Below, one piece after another: positions 1-6,700 of a stretch of DNA of 8,288 nt. The position numbers and the translations under genes were made by a program. The DNA is taken from assembly GCA_937901395.1 (NCBI GenBank), contig CALCDB010000056.1, positions 1 through 8,288 of the forward strand, written 5' to 3'. The DNA is from an uncultured Verrucomicrobiota bacterium (lineage in GTDB: Bacteria > Verrucomicrobiota > Kiritimatiellia > RFP12 > UBA1067). Position 1 is the stretch's first letter. Each line of letters begins with the position of its first letter. The notes below the pieces were generated by a model. The model had not been told where the DNA came from, did not search any database, and was given only the letters and a program-made list of their open reading frames with translations.

Positions 1-1
1 C

Positions 2-94
2 GAGATGATGGGTCTCATCGGCATGGGCAACAATCCGATGGTCGGCGCCACGGTAGCGGTTGCGGTAGCGGTCGAGGAGAGCTTCAAGAAGTAA
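2..94 (+). CDS. C-terminal end of an unrecognised protein (partial)
   Basis: An open frame enters from the left edge and ends at TAA 92-94, giving 30 residues. The tail contains a GMGNNP turn, then a small hydrophobic Ala/Val alternation (ATVAVAVAVEE), then a charged end (ESFKK). Codon use is GC-rich like the neighbours. The terminator that follows 25 bases after the stop supports this being a real gene end. I do not recognise the family from so short a tail and give no function. It is convergent with the transketolase gene. Confidence 0.6.
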   Translation, partial: EMMGLIGMGNNPMVGATVAVAVAVEESFKK

Positions 95-110
95 GTTCGC
101 TTCGAGCGCG

Positions 111-159
111 AAAAAAACTCAAGGCGTTTCACGAAGCAAGTGAAACGCCTTGAATTTTT
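111..159. terminator. Bidirectional intrinsic terminator between convergent genes
   Basis: A perfect 14-bp inverted repeat has arms at 119-132 and 140-153 around a 7-base loop (133-139). On the + strand it is followed by five T (155-159), serving the partial gene ending at 94. On the - strand it is followed by seven T (complement of A 111-117), serving transketolase, which ends at 185. The flanking A and T runs can also extend the stem. It shows what a strong intrinsic terminator looks like in this genome. Confidence 0.93.
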
Positions 160-184
160 CTCTCGTCGATATCGACGGCGCGGC

Positions 185-2134
185 TTAGATCAGCTGCTTG
201 GCCGCCGCGTAAACGTTATCGACGGTGAAGCCAAATTTCTCCGACAGCACCTTATAGGGGGCGGAGGCGCCATAGTGGTCGATCGTAACGTAGCTGGTGG
301 AGCGGAAATCGATGCGGAAGCGGTCGAGCCCGAAGCGAGTTCCCGCCTCGACGATAACGCGCTTGTGCATTTCCTGCGGGAGCACGAAGCAGCGATATTC
401 GCTCGTCGTTTCGCGGTGGAAGCGCTCCACGCAAGGGAACGAGGCGACGCGTACCGATTGGGCATCGTTCCGCCACAAGCGCTTGGCGGCCTCGATCGCG
501 AGATAGACCTCGGAGCCAGTCGCGAGGAACAAGATGGTATCCTTGGTCTGTTCGCCCGCCTGATAGATCACGTAGCCGCCTTTGGCCACGCCTTCTTGCT
601 TGACGCCTTCGAGAATCGGGACATTCTGACGCGTGGTAAGCAAGCAGCTGGGGCCGGTCTTGTGTTCGATGATCTCCGCCCAGGAGAAGGCGGTTTCATT
701 GGCGTCGGCCGGTCGCCACGTCATTACATTCGGCATGGCGCGAAGCGCGGCCAAGTGTTCGATTGGCTCGTGGGTAGGCCCATCTTCGCCCACGCAATAG
801 CTATCGTGCGAGAAGATGTAGATCGAAGGCACCTGCATCAGCGCGGCCAAGCGAATCGCGGGACGGCAATAATCGGAGAACACGAAGAAGGTAGCGCCAT
901 ACGCTCTGAAGGAGGCGTCGAAGGCGGTGATGCCATTGATGATCGCCGACATACCCAATTCGCGAATTCCGAAGTGGATGTTGCGTCCATCGAAATTTCC
1001 CGGCGCGATATCGCCCAAGCCCTTGAGGATCGTCTTGTTGGAAGGTCCCAAATCGGCACTGCCGCCGATCAAGCCGGGCAGGAGCGGGGCGATGGCGTTC
1101 ATCACGCTACCGCAAGCCGCGCGAGTGGCGATGGGTTTCGCGGGGTCGAACGCGGGAAGGGCGGCGAGGATATCGGCCTTAGTCGGAGCCGCGCACTTCG
1201 CGGCGGCGGCCTTCGCCGCCTTGACGGAGCGATTGCGCAGGCGATGACACTTCGCGCCGCGTTCGGCGAAGAGCCTATAGACCTCATCGGGAACGAAGAA
1301 ACACTTTTCCGGATCGAAGCCCAACGCCTTTTTCGCGCCGGCCACTTCGTCGGCGCCCAGCGGCGCGCCATGACAATCGGCGGTATCCTGCTTCTTGGGG
1401 GCGCCGAAGCCGATGTGGGTAGTGGCGATTATGAGCACGGGCTTATCGGTTACCTTGGTGGCCTTGCGATAGACGCGCGAGATCGCATCGTGGTCGTGAC
1501 CATCCACCTCAAACACCTGCCAGCCATAGCTTTGGAAGCGCTTCTTCGTATCGTCCGCCATCGCGAGCGAGGTATCGCCCTCGATGGTAATGTGGTTGGA
1601 ATCGTAGATAAGCACGATATCGGGAATCTTCATGGCGCCCGCCCAGCTGCAGACCTCGTGGCTGATGCCCTCTTCCAAATCGCCATCGCCGCAAAATACC
1701 CAAGTCTTGTTGGCTACCTTCGCTTTCTTTGCGGCGAGCGCGAGGCCGATGCCCATCGCGATGCCTTGTCCCAACGGGCCGGTGGTCACTTCGACGCCAG
1801 GCATGAGGCCGCGCTCCGGGTGGCCAGCGCAACGCGAGCCGAATTGGCGAAATTCCATAAGCTCCGCCATCGAAAGCTCGCCCATCCCCGAGAGGTGGAA
1901 AAGCGCGTATACGAGCGAGGAGGCGTGGCCGCCGGAGAATACGAGGCGGTCGCGCTCGGCCCAAGCGGCATCCTTCGGATCGACATTCAGGAAATTCAAC
2001 CAAAGATTGGTGGCCAAATCGGCCATTCCCATCGCGGCGCCGGGGTGACCCGAATTCGCCTTCTCGATCATATCCGCACAAAGGCAACGAATCGTATTCG
2101 CCGCCAACTTCAACTGTTCATTGGAAATCTTCAT
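185..2134 (-). CDS. tkt: Transketolase, complete
   Basis: Transketolase uses thiamine diphosphate (ThDP) and Mg2+ to move two-carbon ketol units between sugar phosphates in the non-oxidative pentose phosphate pathway; it is cytoplasmic. The protein is 649 residues from the chosen start, close to the usual ~660. Visible motifs: SGHPGAAMG (28-36), GPLGQG (119-124), the ThDP/Mg motif GDGDLEEG (149-156) running to DSN (178-180), HIGFGAPKKQDT with DCHGAPLG (240-260), GGSADLGPSN (357-366), HFGIRELG with the likely catalytic Glu392, and GEDGPTHEP with a substrate-site His455. An Ala/Lys-rich linker near 303-320 joins the PP and Pyr domains. The frame stays open upstream to 2248, but that overlaps the promoter region. 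I chose ATG 2134 because an extended -10 ends 7 bases before it; ATG 2140 (MPMKIS) is the alternative. No cofactor residue seems missing, and the gene ends in the shared terminator. Confidence 0.96.
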   Translation of the reverse strand: MKISNEQLKLAANTIRCLCADMIEKANSGHPGAAMGMADLATNLWLNFLNVDPKDAAWAERDRLVFSGGHASSLVYALFHLSGMGELSMAELMEFRQFGSRCAGHPERGLMPGVEVTTGPLGQGIAMGIGLALAAKKAKVANKTWVFCGDGDLEEGISHEVCSWAGAMKIPDIVLIYDSNHITIEGDTSLAMADDTKKRFQSYGWQVFEVDGHDHDAISRVYRKATKVTDKPVLIIATTHIGFGAPKKQDTADCHGAPLGADEVAGAKKALGFDPEKCFFVPDEVYRLFAERGAKCHRLRNRSVKAAKAAAAKCAAPTKADILAALPAFDPAKPIATRAACGSVMNAIAPLLPGLIGGSADLGPSNKTILKGLGDIAPGNFDGRNIHFGIRELGMSAIINGITAFDASFRAYGATFFVFSDYCRPAIRLAALMQVPSIYIFSHDSYCVGEDGPTHEPIEHLAALRAMPNVMTWRPADANETAFSWAEIIEHKTGPSCLLTTRQNVPILEGVKQEGVAKGGYVIYQAGEQTKDTILFLATGSEVYLAIEAAKRLWRNDAQSVRVASFPCVERFHRETTSEYRCFVLPQEMHKRVIVEAGTRFGLDRFRIDFRSTSYVTIDHYGASAPYKVLSEKFGFTVDNVYAAAKQLI

Positions 2135-2140
2135 GGGCAT

Positions 2141-2149
2141 ATTATACCA
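2141..2149 (-). promoter_or_regulatory. Extended -10 promoter of transketolase, predicting a leaderless mRNA
   Basis: Read on the - strand, this is TGGTATAAT: a perfect TATAAT with the TGn extension. The hexamer ends at 2141, so +1 would fall about 2134, the A of the chosen ATG. No good -35 lies 16-18 bp upstream, as is usual for extended -10 promoters, and no Shine-Dalgarno sits at a normal distance from either ATG. A weaker alternative -10 (TATGAT, - strand, 2198-2193) would give a leader of about 50 bases. The promoter itself is an inference. Confidence 0.55.
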
Positions 2150-2167
2150 TATTTTCCCATATCCTGC

Positions 2168-2197
2168 TTGACAAGGCGAATTCGTTTTTGCTATCAT
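2168..2197 (+). promoter_or_regulatory. Sigma70-type promoter of the trp leader
   Basis: TTGACA (2168-2173, perfect consensus) is followed after 18 bp by TATCAT (2192-2197). Transcription would start near 2204 and give about 22 bases of leader before the leader-peptide ATG. It faces away from the transketolase promoter; the two lie in an intergenic region of about 90 bases. Its -10 overlaps a possible - strand -10 (TATGAT), so the two directions may interfere. Confidence 0.75.
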
Positions 2198-2225
2198 ACG
2201 CGCCACATAGGAAAAGTCAGACAGC

Positions 2226-2285
2226 ATGAACATTATCAAGACGAACAATTGGTGGTGGTGGTGCTTCGCTCATGAGGCGAGGTAA
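2226..2285 (+). CDS. trpL: Tryptophan-rich leader peptide (MNIIKTNNWWWWCFAHEAR)
   Basis: This is a 19-codon reading frame with ATG 2226 and TAA 2283-2285. A Shine-Dalgarno-like AGGAAAAG lies at 2209-2216, about 9 bases upstream. Residues 9-12 are four consecutive TGG codons (2250-2261). Trp is a rare residue, so four in a row in a very short frame between a promoter and a tryptophan-synthase gene is the hallmark of a trp attenuation leader. Its job is to be translated, not to yield a working peptide. With too little charged tRNA-Trp the ribosome stalls at 2250-2261; otherwise it reaches the stop and covers RNA arm 2 (2269-2282). The symbol trpL is given by function, not by sequence homology. 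Confidence 0.9.
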   Translation: MNIIKTNNWWWWCFAHEAR

Positions 2286-2357
2286 CGGTTGTGCTGTAAA
2301 TAGAAATAACAAAAGCGAAAATCAACCAAGCCCTTGCTTCATGAGAAGCGAGGGCTT
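2262..2357 (+). promoter_or_regulatory. Transcription attenuator: exclusive protector, antiterminator and terminator hairpins
   Basis: Three mutually exclusive pairings can be drawn. Protector (1:2): 2262-2270 with 2276-2284, 9 bp including three G-U pairs. Antiterminator (2:3): 2269-2282 with 2332-2345, 14 contiguous bp including two G-U pairs. Terminator (3:4): 2328-2340 with 2345-2357, 13 bp with one G-U and a 4-base loop. Arm 2 begins 7 bases after the last Trp codon and ends at the leader stop codon. A ribosome stalled on the first Trp codons leaves arm 2 free, while one at the stop covers it. The 2286-2327 linker is A-rich and looks unstructured. Pairings were made by eye without energy calculation. 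Confidence 0.85.
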
Positions 2358-2365
2358 CGTGTTCA
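2328..2365 (+). terminator. Attenuator terminator hairpin with weak U tract
   Basis: The GC-rich stem (arms 2328-2340 and 2345-2357, one G-U) lies 20 bases before the Shine-Dalgarno of the trpB-like gene. It is followed by TTCGTGTTC rather than a continuous T run, unlike the 119-159 terminator. It is therefore either a weak intrinsic terminator, which would suit an attenuator, or works with a pause or termination factor. It does not mask the ribosome binding site at 2377-2380, so transcriptional control is more likely than translational. Confidence 0.65.
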
Positions 2366-2389
2366 TACCCAAAGAAAGGAAAAAGAAAA

Positions 2390-3676
2390 ATGACGACGAA
2401 TGATTCGATGATTCCCAAAGCGTGGTACAACTTGCGGGCGGATATGAAGAAGAAGCCCGCGCCGCTACTCAATGCGCAGACGCACGAGGCGGTAACGGCG
2501 GACGAGCTCGAGCAGGTATTCTGCAAGGAGTTGGTTCGTCAGGAATTGGACGATACCACGCCATTCATCCCCATACCCGAGAAAGTTCGCGAGCACTACA
2601 TGGTGTATCGTCCATCTCCGCTCATCAGGGCGCGTTTTCTGGAGAAGCAATTGGGGACGCCCGCGAAGATCTACTACAAGTTCGAGGGCAACAACACCTC
2701 GCTTTCGCACAAGCTCAACAGCGCGATCGCCCAGGCGTATTACGCGAAGGAGCAGGGGCTGACGGAGGTAACTACGGAGACCGGCGCGGGACAGTGGGGC
2801 ACGGCGCTTTCGATGGCGTGTTCGTTCTTCGATCTAAAGTGCAACGTATATATGGTGAAGTGCTCATACGAGCAGAAGCCGCTTCGGCGCGATATGATGC
2901 GCATCTACGGGGCGGAGGTAACGCCCTCGCCTTCGATGAGCACCGAGGTCGGCAGGAGCATCAATGCGCGCTTCCCCAACACGAACGGCTCCCTGGGCTG
3001 CGCGATTTCGGAGGCGGTGGAGGCGGCGAGAAAGCTGCCGAATGCGCGCTATCTGCTGGGCAGCGTGCTCAACTTGGTGTGCCTCCACCAATCCATAATC
3101 GGCTTGGAGACGCAGGCGGAACTACGCGCGATCAACGAGCATGCGGATGTGTTCATCGGGTGCGCGGGAGGCGGCTCGAATCTGGCGGGACTAATCGCGC
3201 CGTTCATGGGCGAGAAGCTGCGCGGCGAGGCGGATTATCGCTTCATCGCCATCGAACCCGAGAATTGTCCATCGCTCACGAAAGGCACCTTCAGATACGA
3301 TTATTGCGATACTGGGCATGTATGCCCATTACAGAAGATGTACACGATGGGGAGCGACTTCATTCCGACGGCATCGCATGCGGGCGGGCTTCGCTACCAT
3401 GGGATGAGCGCGGTAATTTCGGAGTTGTACAATCAGGGACTGATGGAGGCGCGAGCGGTTGGGCAGAACGATGTGTTCGCGGCGGCGATACTCTTCGCGC
3501 GGTCGGAGGGGATATTGCCGGCGCCGGAATCGGCGCATGCGATACGCGGGGCGATAGACGAGGCGTTGAGGTGCAAGGAGAGCGGCAAGGGCGAGACAAT
3601 CGTCTTTGGTCTCACGGGAACGGGCTACTTCGATATGATGTCGTACGGAAAGTATCTTAACGAAGGGAAGATCTAA
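2390..3676 (+). CDS. trpB2: TrpB-like (TrpB2 type) tryptophan synthase beta subunit
   Basis: This PLP enzyme of 428 residues is expected to make L-tryptophan from indole and serine. It is longer than TrpB1 (about 400) and has the N-terminal extension and motif variants of the TrpB2/TrpB-like family. Seen: FEGNNTSLSHKLNSA (98-112) with the PLP-binding Lys108; TETGAGQWGTALS (129-141) with the likely catalytic Glu130; the phosphate-binding GCAGGGSN (257-264); HAGGLRYHG (330-338); PAPESAHA (377-384); and GLTGTGYFD (407-415) near the pyridine ring. The start is fixed by AAAGAAAGGAAAAAG (2371-2385) before ATG 2390. It follows the attenuator directly, so its RNA should rise when tryptophan is scarce. 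No trpA or other trp gene adjoins it. It may work alone on free or salvaged indole, or with a TrpA encoded elsewhere. Some TrpB2 homologues may have other beta-replacement roles, but the leader argues for tryptophan. Confidence 0.92.
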   Translation: MTTNDSMIPKAWYNLRADMKKKPAPLLNAQTHEAVTADELEQVFCKELVRQELDDTTPFIPIPEKVREHYMVYRPSPLIRARFLEKQLGTPAKIYYKFEGNNTSLSHKLNSAIAQAYYAKEQGLTEVTTETGAGQWGTALSMACSFFDLKCNVYMVKCSYEQKPLRRDMMRIYGAEVTPSPSMSTEVGRSINARFPNTNGSLGCAISEAVEAARKLPNARYLLGSVLNLVCLHQSIIGLETQAELRAINEHADVFIGCAGGGSNLAGLIAPFMGEKLRGEADYRFIAIEPENCPSLTKGTFRYDYCDTGHVCPLQKMYTMGSDFIPTASHAGGLRYHGMSAVISELYNQGLMEARAVGQNDVFAAAILFARSEGILPAPESAHAIRGAIDEALRCKESGKGETIVFGLTGTGYFDMMSYGKYLNEGKI

Positions 3677-3740
3677 ATATCGCACAACAAGCGCACGCAA
3701 AAAATTGTCGGGATTGGGGCTATGATGGACAAGTGAATTA

Positions 3741-3749
3741 TGATATACT
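3741..3749 (+). promoter_or_regulatory. Possible extended -10 promoter of the C25 peptidase gene
   Basis: TGATATACT matches the extended -10 pattern TGn-TATAnT, 50 bases before the ATG at 3800. No convincing -35 lies 16-18 bp upstream. The 123-base gap after the trpB-like gene shows no convincing terminator hairpin, so read-through from trpB2 is possible. Confidence 0.4.
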
Positions 3750-3786
3750 GCTCGTATGCTCGTGATGGGCATGTAGCATTTACGAT

Positions 3787-3793
3787 AGGAGGA
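3787..3793 (+). promoter_or_regulatory. Ribosome binding site that fixes the peptidase start
   Basis: AGGAGGA ends 6 bases before ATG 3800, a near-perfect Shine-Dalgarno. It selects ATG 3800, which begins a signal peptide, over the in-frame ATG at 3740, which lies inside the presumed promoter. Confidence 0.85.
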
Positions 3794-3799
3794 TCAGTA

Positions 3800-6700
3800 A
3801 TGAAGAAGTTCGTGCTTGCCTTATCATTAATCGCGTTGAACCTATGCGCGGCAGCGGCGGCTCGCATCGCCGAATACACATTGCCGGAATTCGCGGCGCA
3901 AATAACCGCATCGCGCACGTGGCCGGATAGAAGCTACATTTCGATTCTCGATAATCAATTCGTTCAGCCGCAAGCCCCGTACGGCGCGCCGATGATCCCA
4001 TATCGAGTCGTTTACTTCGCGATACCCGATGGCTATGCGGTGAAGGGCGTAAGCGCGGAAGTCGCCGGTTGGGAGACGTTGGGCGAGGGCATTCGAGTAA
4101 TGCCGATACAGCCGCCAGTGCCGACCAACACGCCGAGTGACGAAGCGCCGCAGTTTGTGGAGCTTGATCTTTCGTTGGCGCTGAATGGCGAGGCGTATCC
4201 CGCAGCGAGCGTCGAGCGGATAGGCGAGGTCGAGGAAAATGGACTCAACTTGCTTGTCGTGAAGGCGACGCCATTTCGGTGGAGCGCGCTTACCGGCAAG
4301 TTGGAGCAGGCGAAGAATCTGAAAATCGTCGTTACCTTCGAGGAGAAAAATGAGACGGAAGGTCTGACCTCTTGTCTCAATTTTCCAATTAACTACGCAT
4401 TTCAGCGGGAGACGCGCGCGCGGGTAGTGAACCCGAAGGATTTGCCGCCCGAGCCGATGCAGATGATGGCGATTGATAATACGAAGCCGCTTTGCCTTTT
4501 TCTCGCGCCGCACGATCTCTATGACGATTGGGTGTGGTATGCGGGCGAGCGCGCGAAGAACCATCCCGAAATCACCTTCGATGTAGTCGATACCGATACC
4601 ATCTACGCGAACTATCCTTATCGGAACGAACGCGCGCCGGCGAGCGGACCGATTACGGATTTGGGGGCGAACGAGAACCGTTATCCGAGCGAATCGATTT
4701 GGAAGTGGCTCGTCAATTATCGGCAGCAGCATTCCAATTTAACCTATCTGGTATTGGGCGGCGCGTGGTTCGACGTGACCGATTCGTCCGTTCACTACTT
4801 GCAGGATGGCACGGAGATTACGCTCAAGAACGGCATTCCGTCGATGCGCGTAAAGCCCAACCGCAAGGATGGGTTCTACAACCCGACGGATATGTATTAT
4901 GCGTGTCTTAGCCAAAACGCCAACGAAACCGGTCACCATTGGGACTACAACGACAACGGTATTTACCTCGAAGACGTAATCGACAACAGCGGCGAGGCGG
5001 GGCGGACGAAGGGTTGGCCGGATATCGCGGTTTCGCGTATGTCGATGAAGCCGATCACGATGCCCGATGGAGTCGAGTTCAATTCCGAATTCGAGCTAGT
5101 GGGCGGCAATCGCGTCCTTGATCAGCACCAGCTCATCAGGAACTTTCTCTATAAGGTCAATCGTGCGGAAGGCAAGGGCATCGTCGGCAAGCGGATCGAG
5201 AACGATAAGGAAGTTTTTGAATACGCCGAAAACAGCAATGCGCCTTTTACCGGCGATTACAAGCTCGGCATCACCTCCTCGTATCTGGAGTCGCCGACTT
5301 GCTACATGAACAACAAGAAGGTCTTGCGCGACGAGACGGAGTTTTTCGATCGCGTGCCGAATATGTACGATCCCGAGCATCCTGCGGCTTGGCGCGATAC
5401 GGGCCCGCACATGCGCCGCCACGTGAGCGAAGCCGCCGCGACTCGTCGGCCGGTCATCGACGCGGTCTGCTACCATCAAGGCGAGATTTACTCGAAGAAC
5501 ACGAGCCCCGAAACCTTCTCGCAGGTCTTCCGCAATTTCGACCGTGAGATCGGCGCGGTGAACGGTCACGGCTGGGCTGGCGGAACGGGACAGTTCAACG
5601 CCAATATGTTCGCGCAGTGCGCGGGGCTTACCAAGATCAACGTCGTCGGCATTTCGTGCGAGACCGGTTACCTCGATGTTTACGGCAATCAGAACGGCAA
5701 GAGCGTCGCCAATATCTCGCTCGGCGAGGCGGGTATGGCGAACGTAACCAAGACGGGCGGTTTTATCGCGTCCATCAACAACTCGCGCTACGGCTGGGTT
5801 AACTGGGAGACCGACCAGCTCTTCGGTAATAACCAATCTTGGCGACTTCACTATTGGATGTATGATGGCACCGTTCAGGGAATGAATGCGGGCACTGCAT
5901 GGCGGCGGATGGCGCAGAACTACTATACCGACTTTGGCTACACCCACTTGCCGGAGCTCATCCCCGGTCAGTGCTATACCCAGATGATGCTCTTCGGCGA
6001 TCCGCTGATCGCAGCCGTCACTCCGGAGAATGCGTCCGTTTCAGGAGATACTTGGACTGTGGGCACGGTCAACGACGCGACCATCACGACTTCTGCCTCC
6101 AAGACGATTACCATTCCGTCTAAGACGGATGGTGCGCCGTATGGCGCGATGTCGCTCACGATTTCCCAGCCAGCCAACGCGACTCTCGCGCTTACTGGCG
6201 AGGGCGGACTTAAGGTAATGCGTGGAATTACGGTCTCGGGCGGCAAGCTGGAAATAGGAATCAATGGCGGACAAGGCGGCGTAGGCACGTATGCGACCGA
6301 CAATCGGGGCGCACCGCTGGAAGCGGAAAACGCGAAGCGTCCGAATGGACTAAAATTCACCTCGACGGGTGAGCTGACCTTCAATAACACGCGCGAGGAT
6401 GCCTACTATTTCGTCAACAAGGTTCAGAACGCCTCGAAGATCACCTTCGCGGGAGCGGGCGCGATAATCAATACGGATGATTTTGATTCAACTTTGAATG
6501 CGCTCATCTTTAATGGTTCGAATGGCTTTGATCCACGCACGGCTCCAGCGAACGTGATTCGCGCGAATCTCACGAAGAAGACGGGTTGCCTTAAGCGGTT
6601 CATGCCGCTTACGCTCAATAATTCCGCGCTTACGCTCGAAACGCACGATACGTTTAATGGTTATGCGGGCGAGATGTTCATGACGCTTAACAACTCGATC

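Noticed and set aside
2134..2248. A longer N-terminus for transketolase beginning at 2248 on the - strand
   Set aside because: The extra 38 residues match nothing in the family. They cover the intergenic promoters and leader region, and family members begin near the LAANTIR segment.
140..2275. A 711-codon + strand open frame antisense to transketolase
   Set aside because: It mirrors the tkt gene almost exactly. The tkt reading frame has clear conserved motifs, whereas this one is Arg/Gly/His-rich with no recognisable domain. Stop-free antisense frames are common in GC-rich genes with this codon bias.
2286..2390. T-box riboswitch or TRAP-binding leader as the control of trpB2
   Set aside because: No T-box consensus or specifier loop and no regular GAG/UAG repeat series was found. 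The Trp-codon leader with alternative hairpins explains the region better.
2422..3660. A 412-codon + strand frame overlapping trpB2 in another phase
   Set aside because: The other phase encodes a full TrpB-like enzyme with all motifs. This frame has low-complexity Arg/Gly content and no ribosome binding site.
3677..3740. Terminator after trpB2
   Set aside because: There is an A run and short GC patches but no convincing stem followed by a T run.
3740..3799. In-frame ATG 3740 as start of the C25 protein
   Set aside because: It precedes a signal peptide by 20 polar residues, lies on the likely -10 element and has no ribosome binding site. ATG 3800 has AGGAGGA at ideal distance.
3842..4732. 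A 296-codon - strand frame under the C25 gene
   Set aside because: It is Arg-rich antisense shadow with no motif, opposite a conserved secreted protein.
5096..5947. A 283-codon - strand frame under the C25 catalytic domain
   Set aside because: It lies antisense to the His590/Cys620 region and has no recognisable domain or ribosome binding site.
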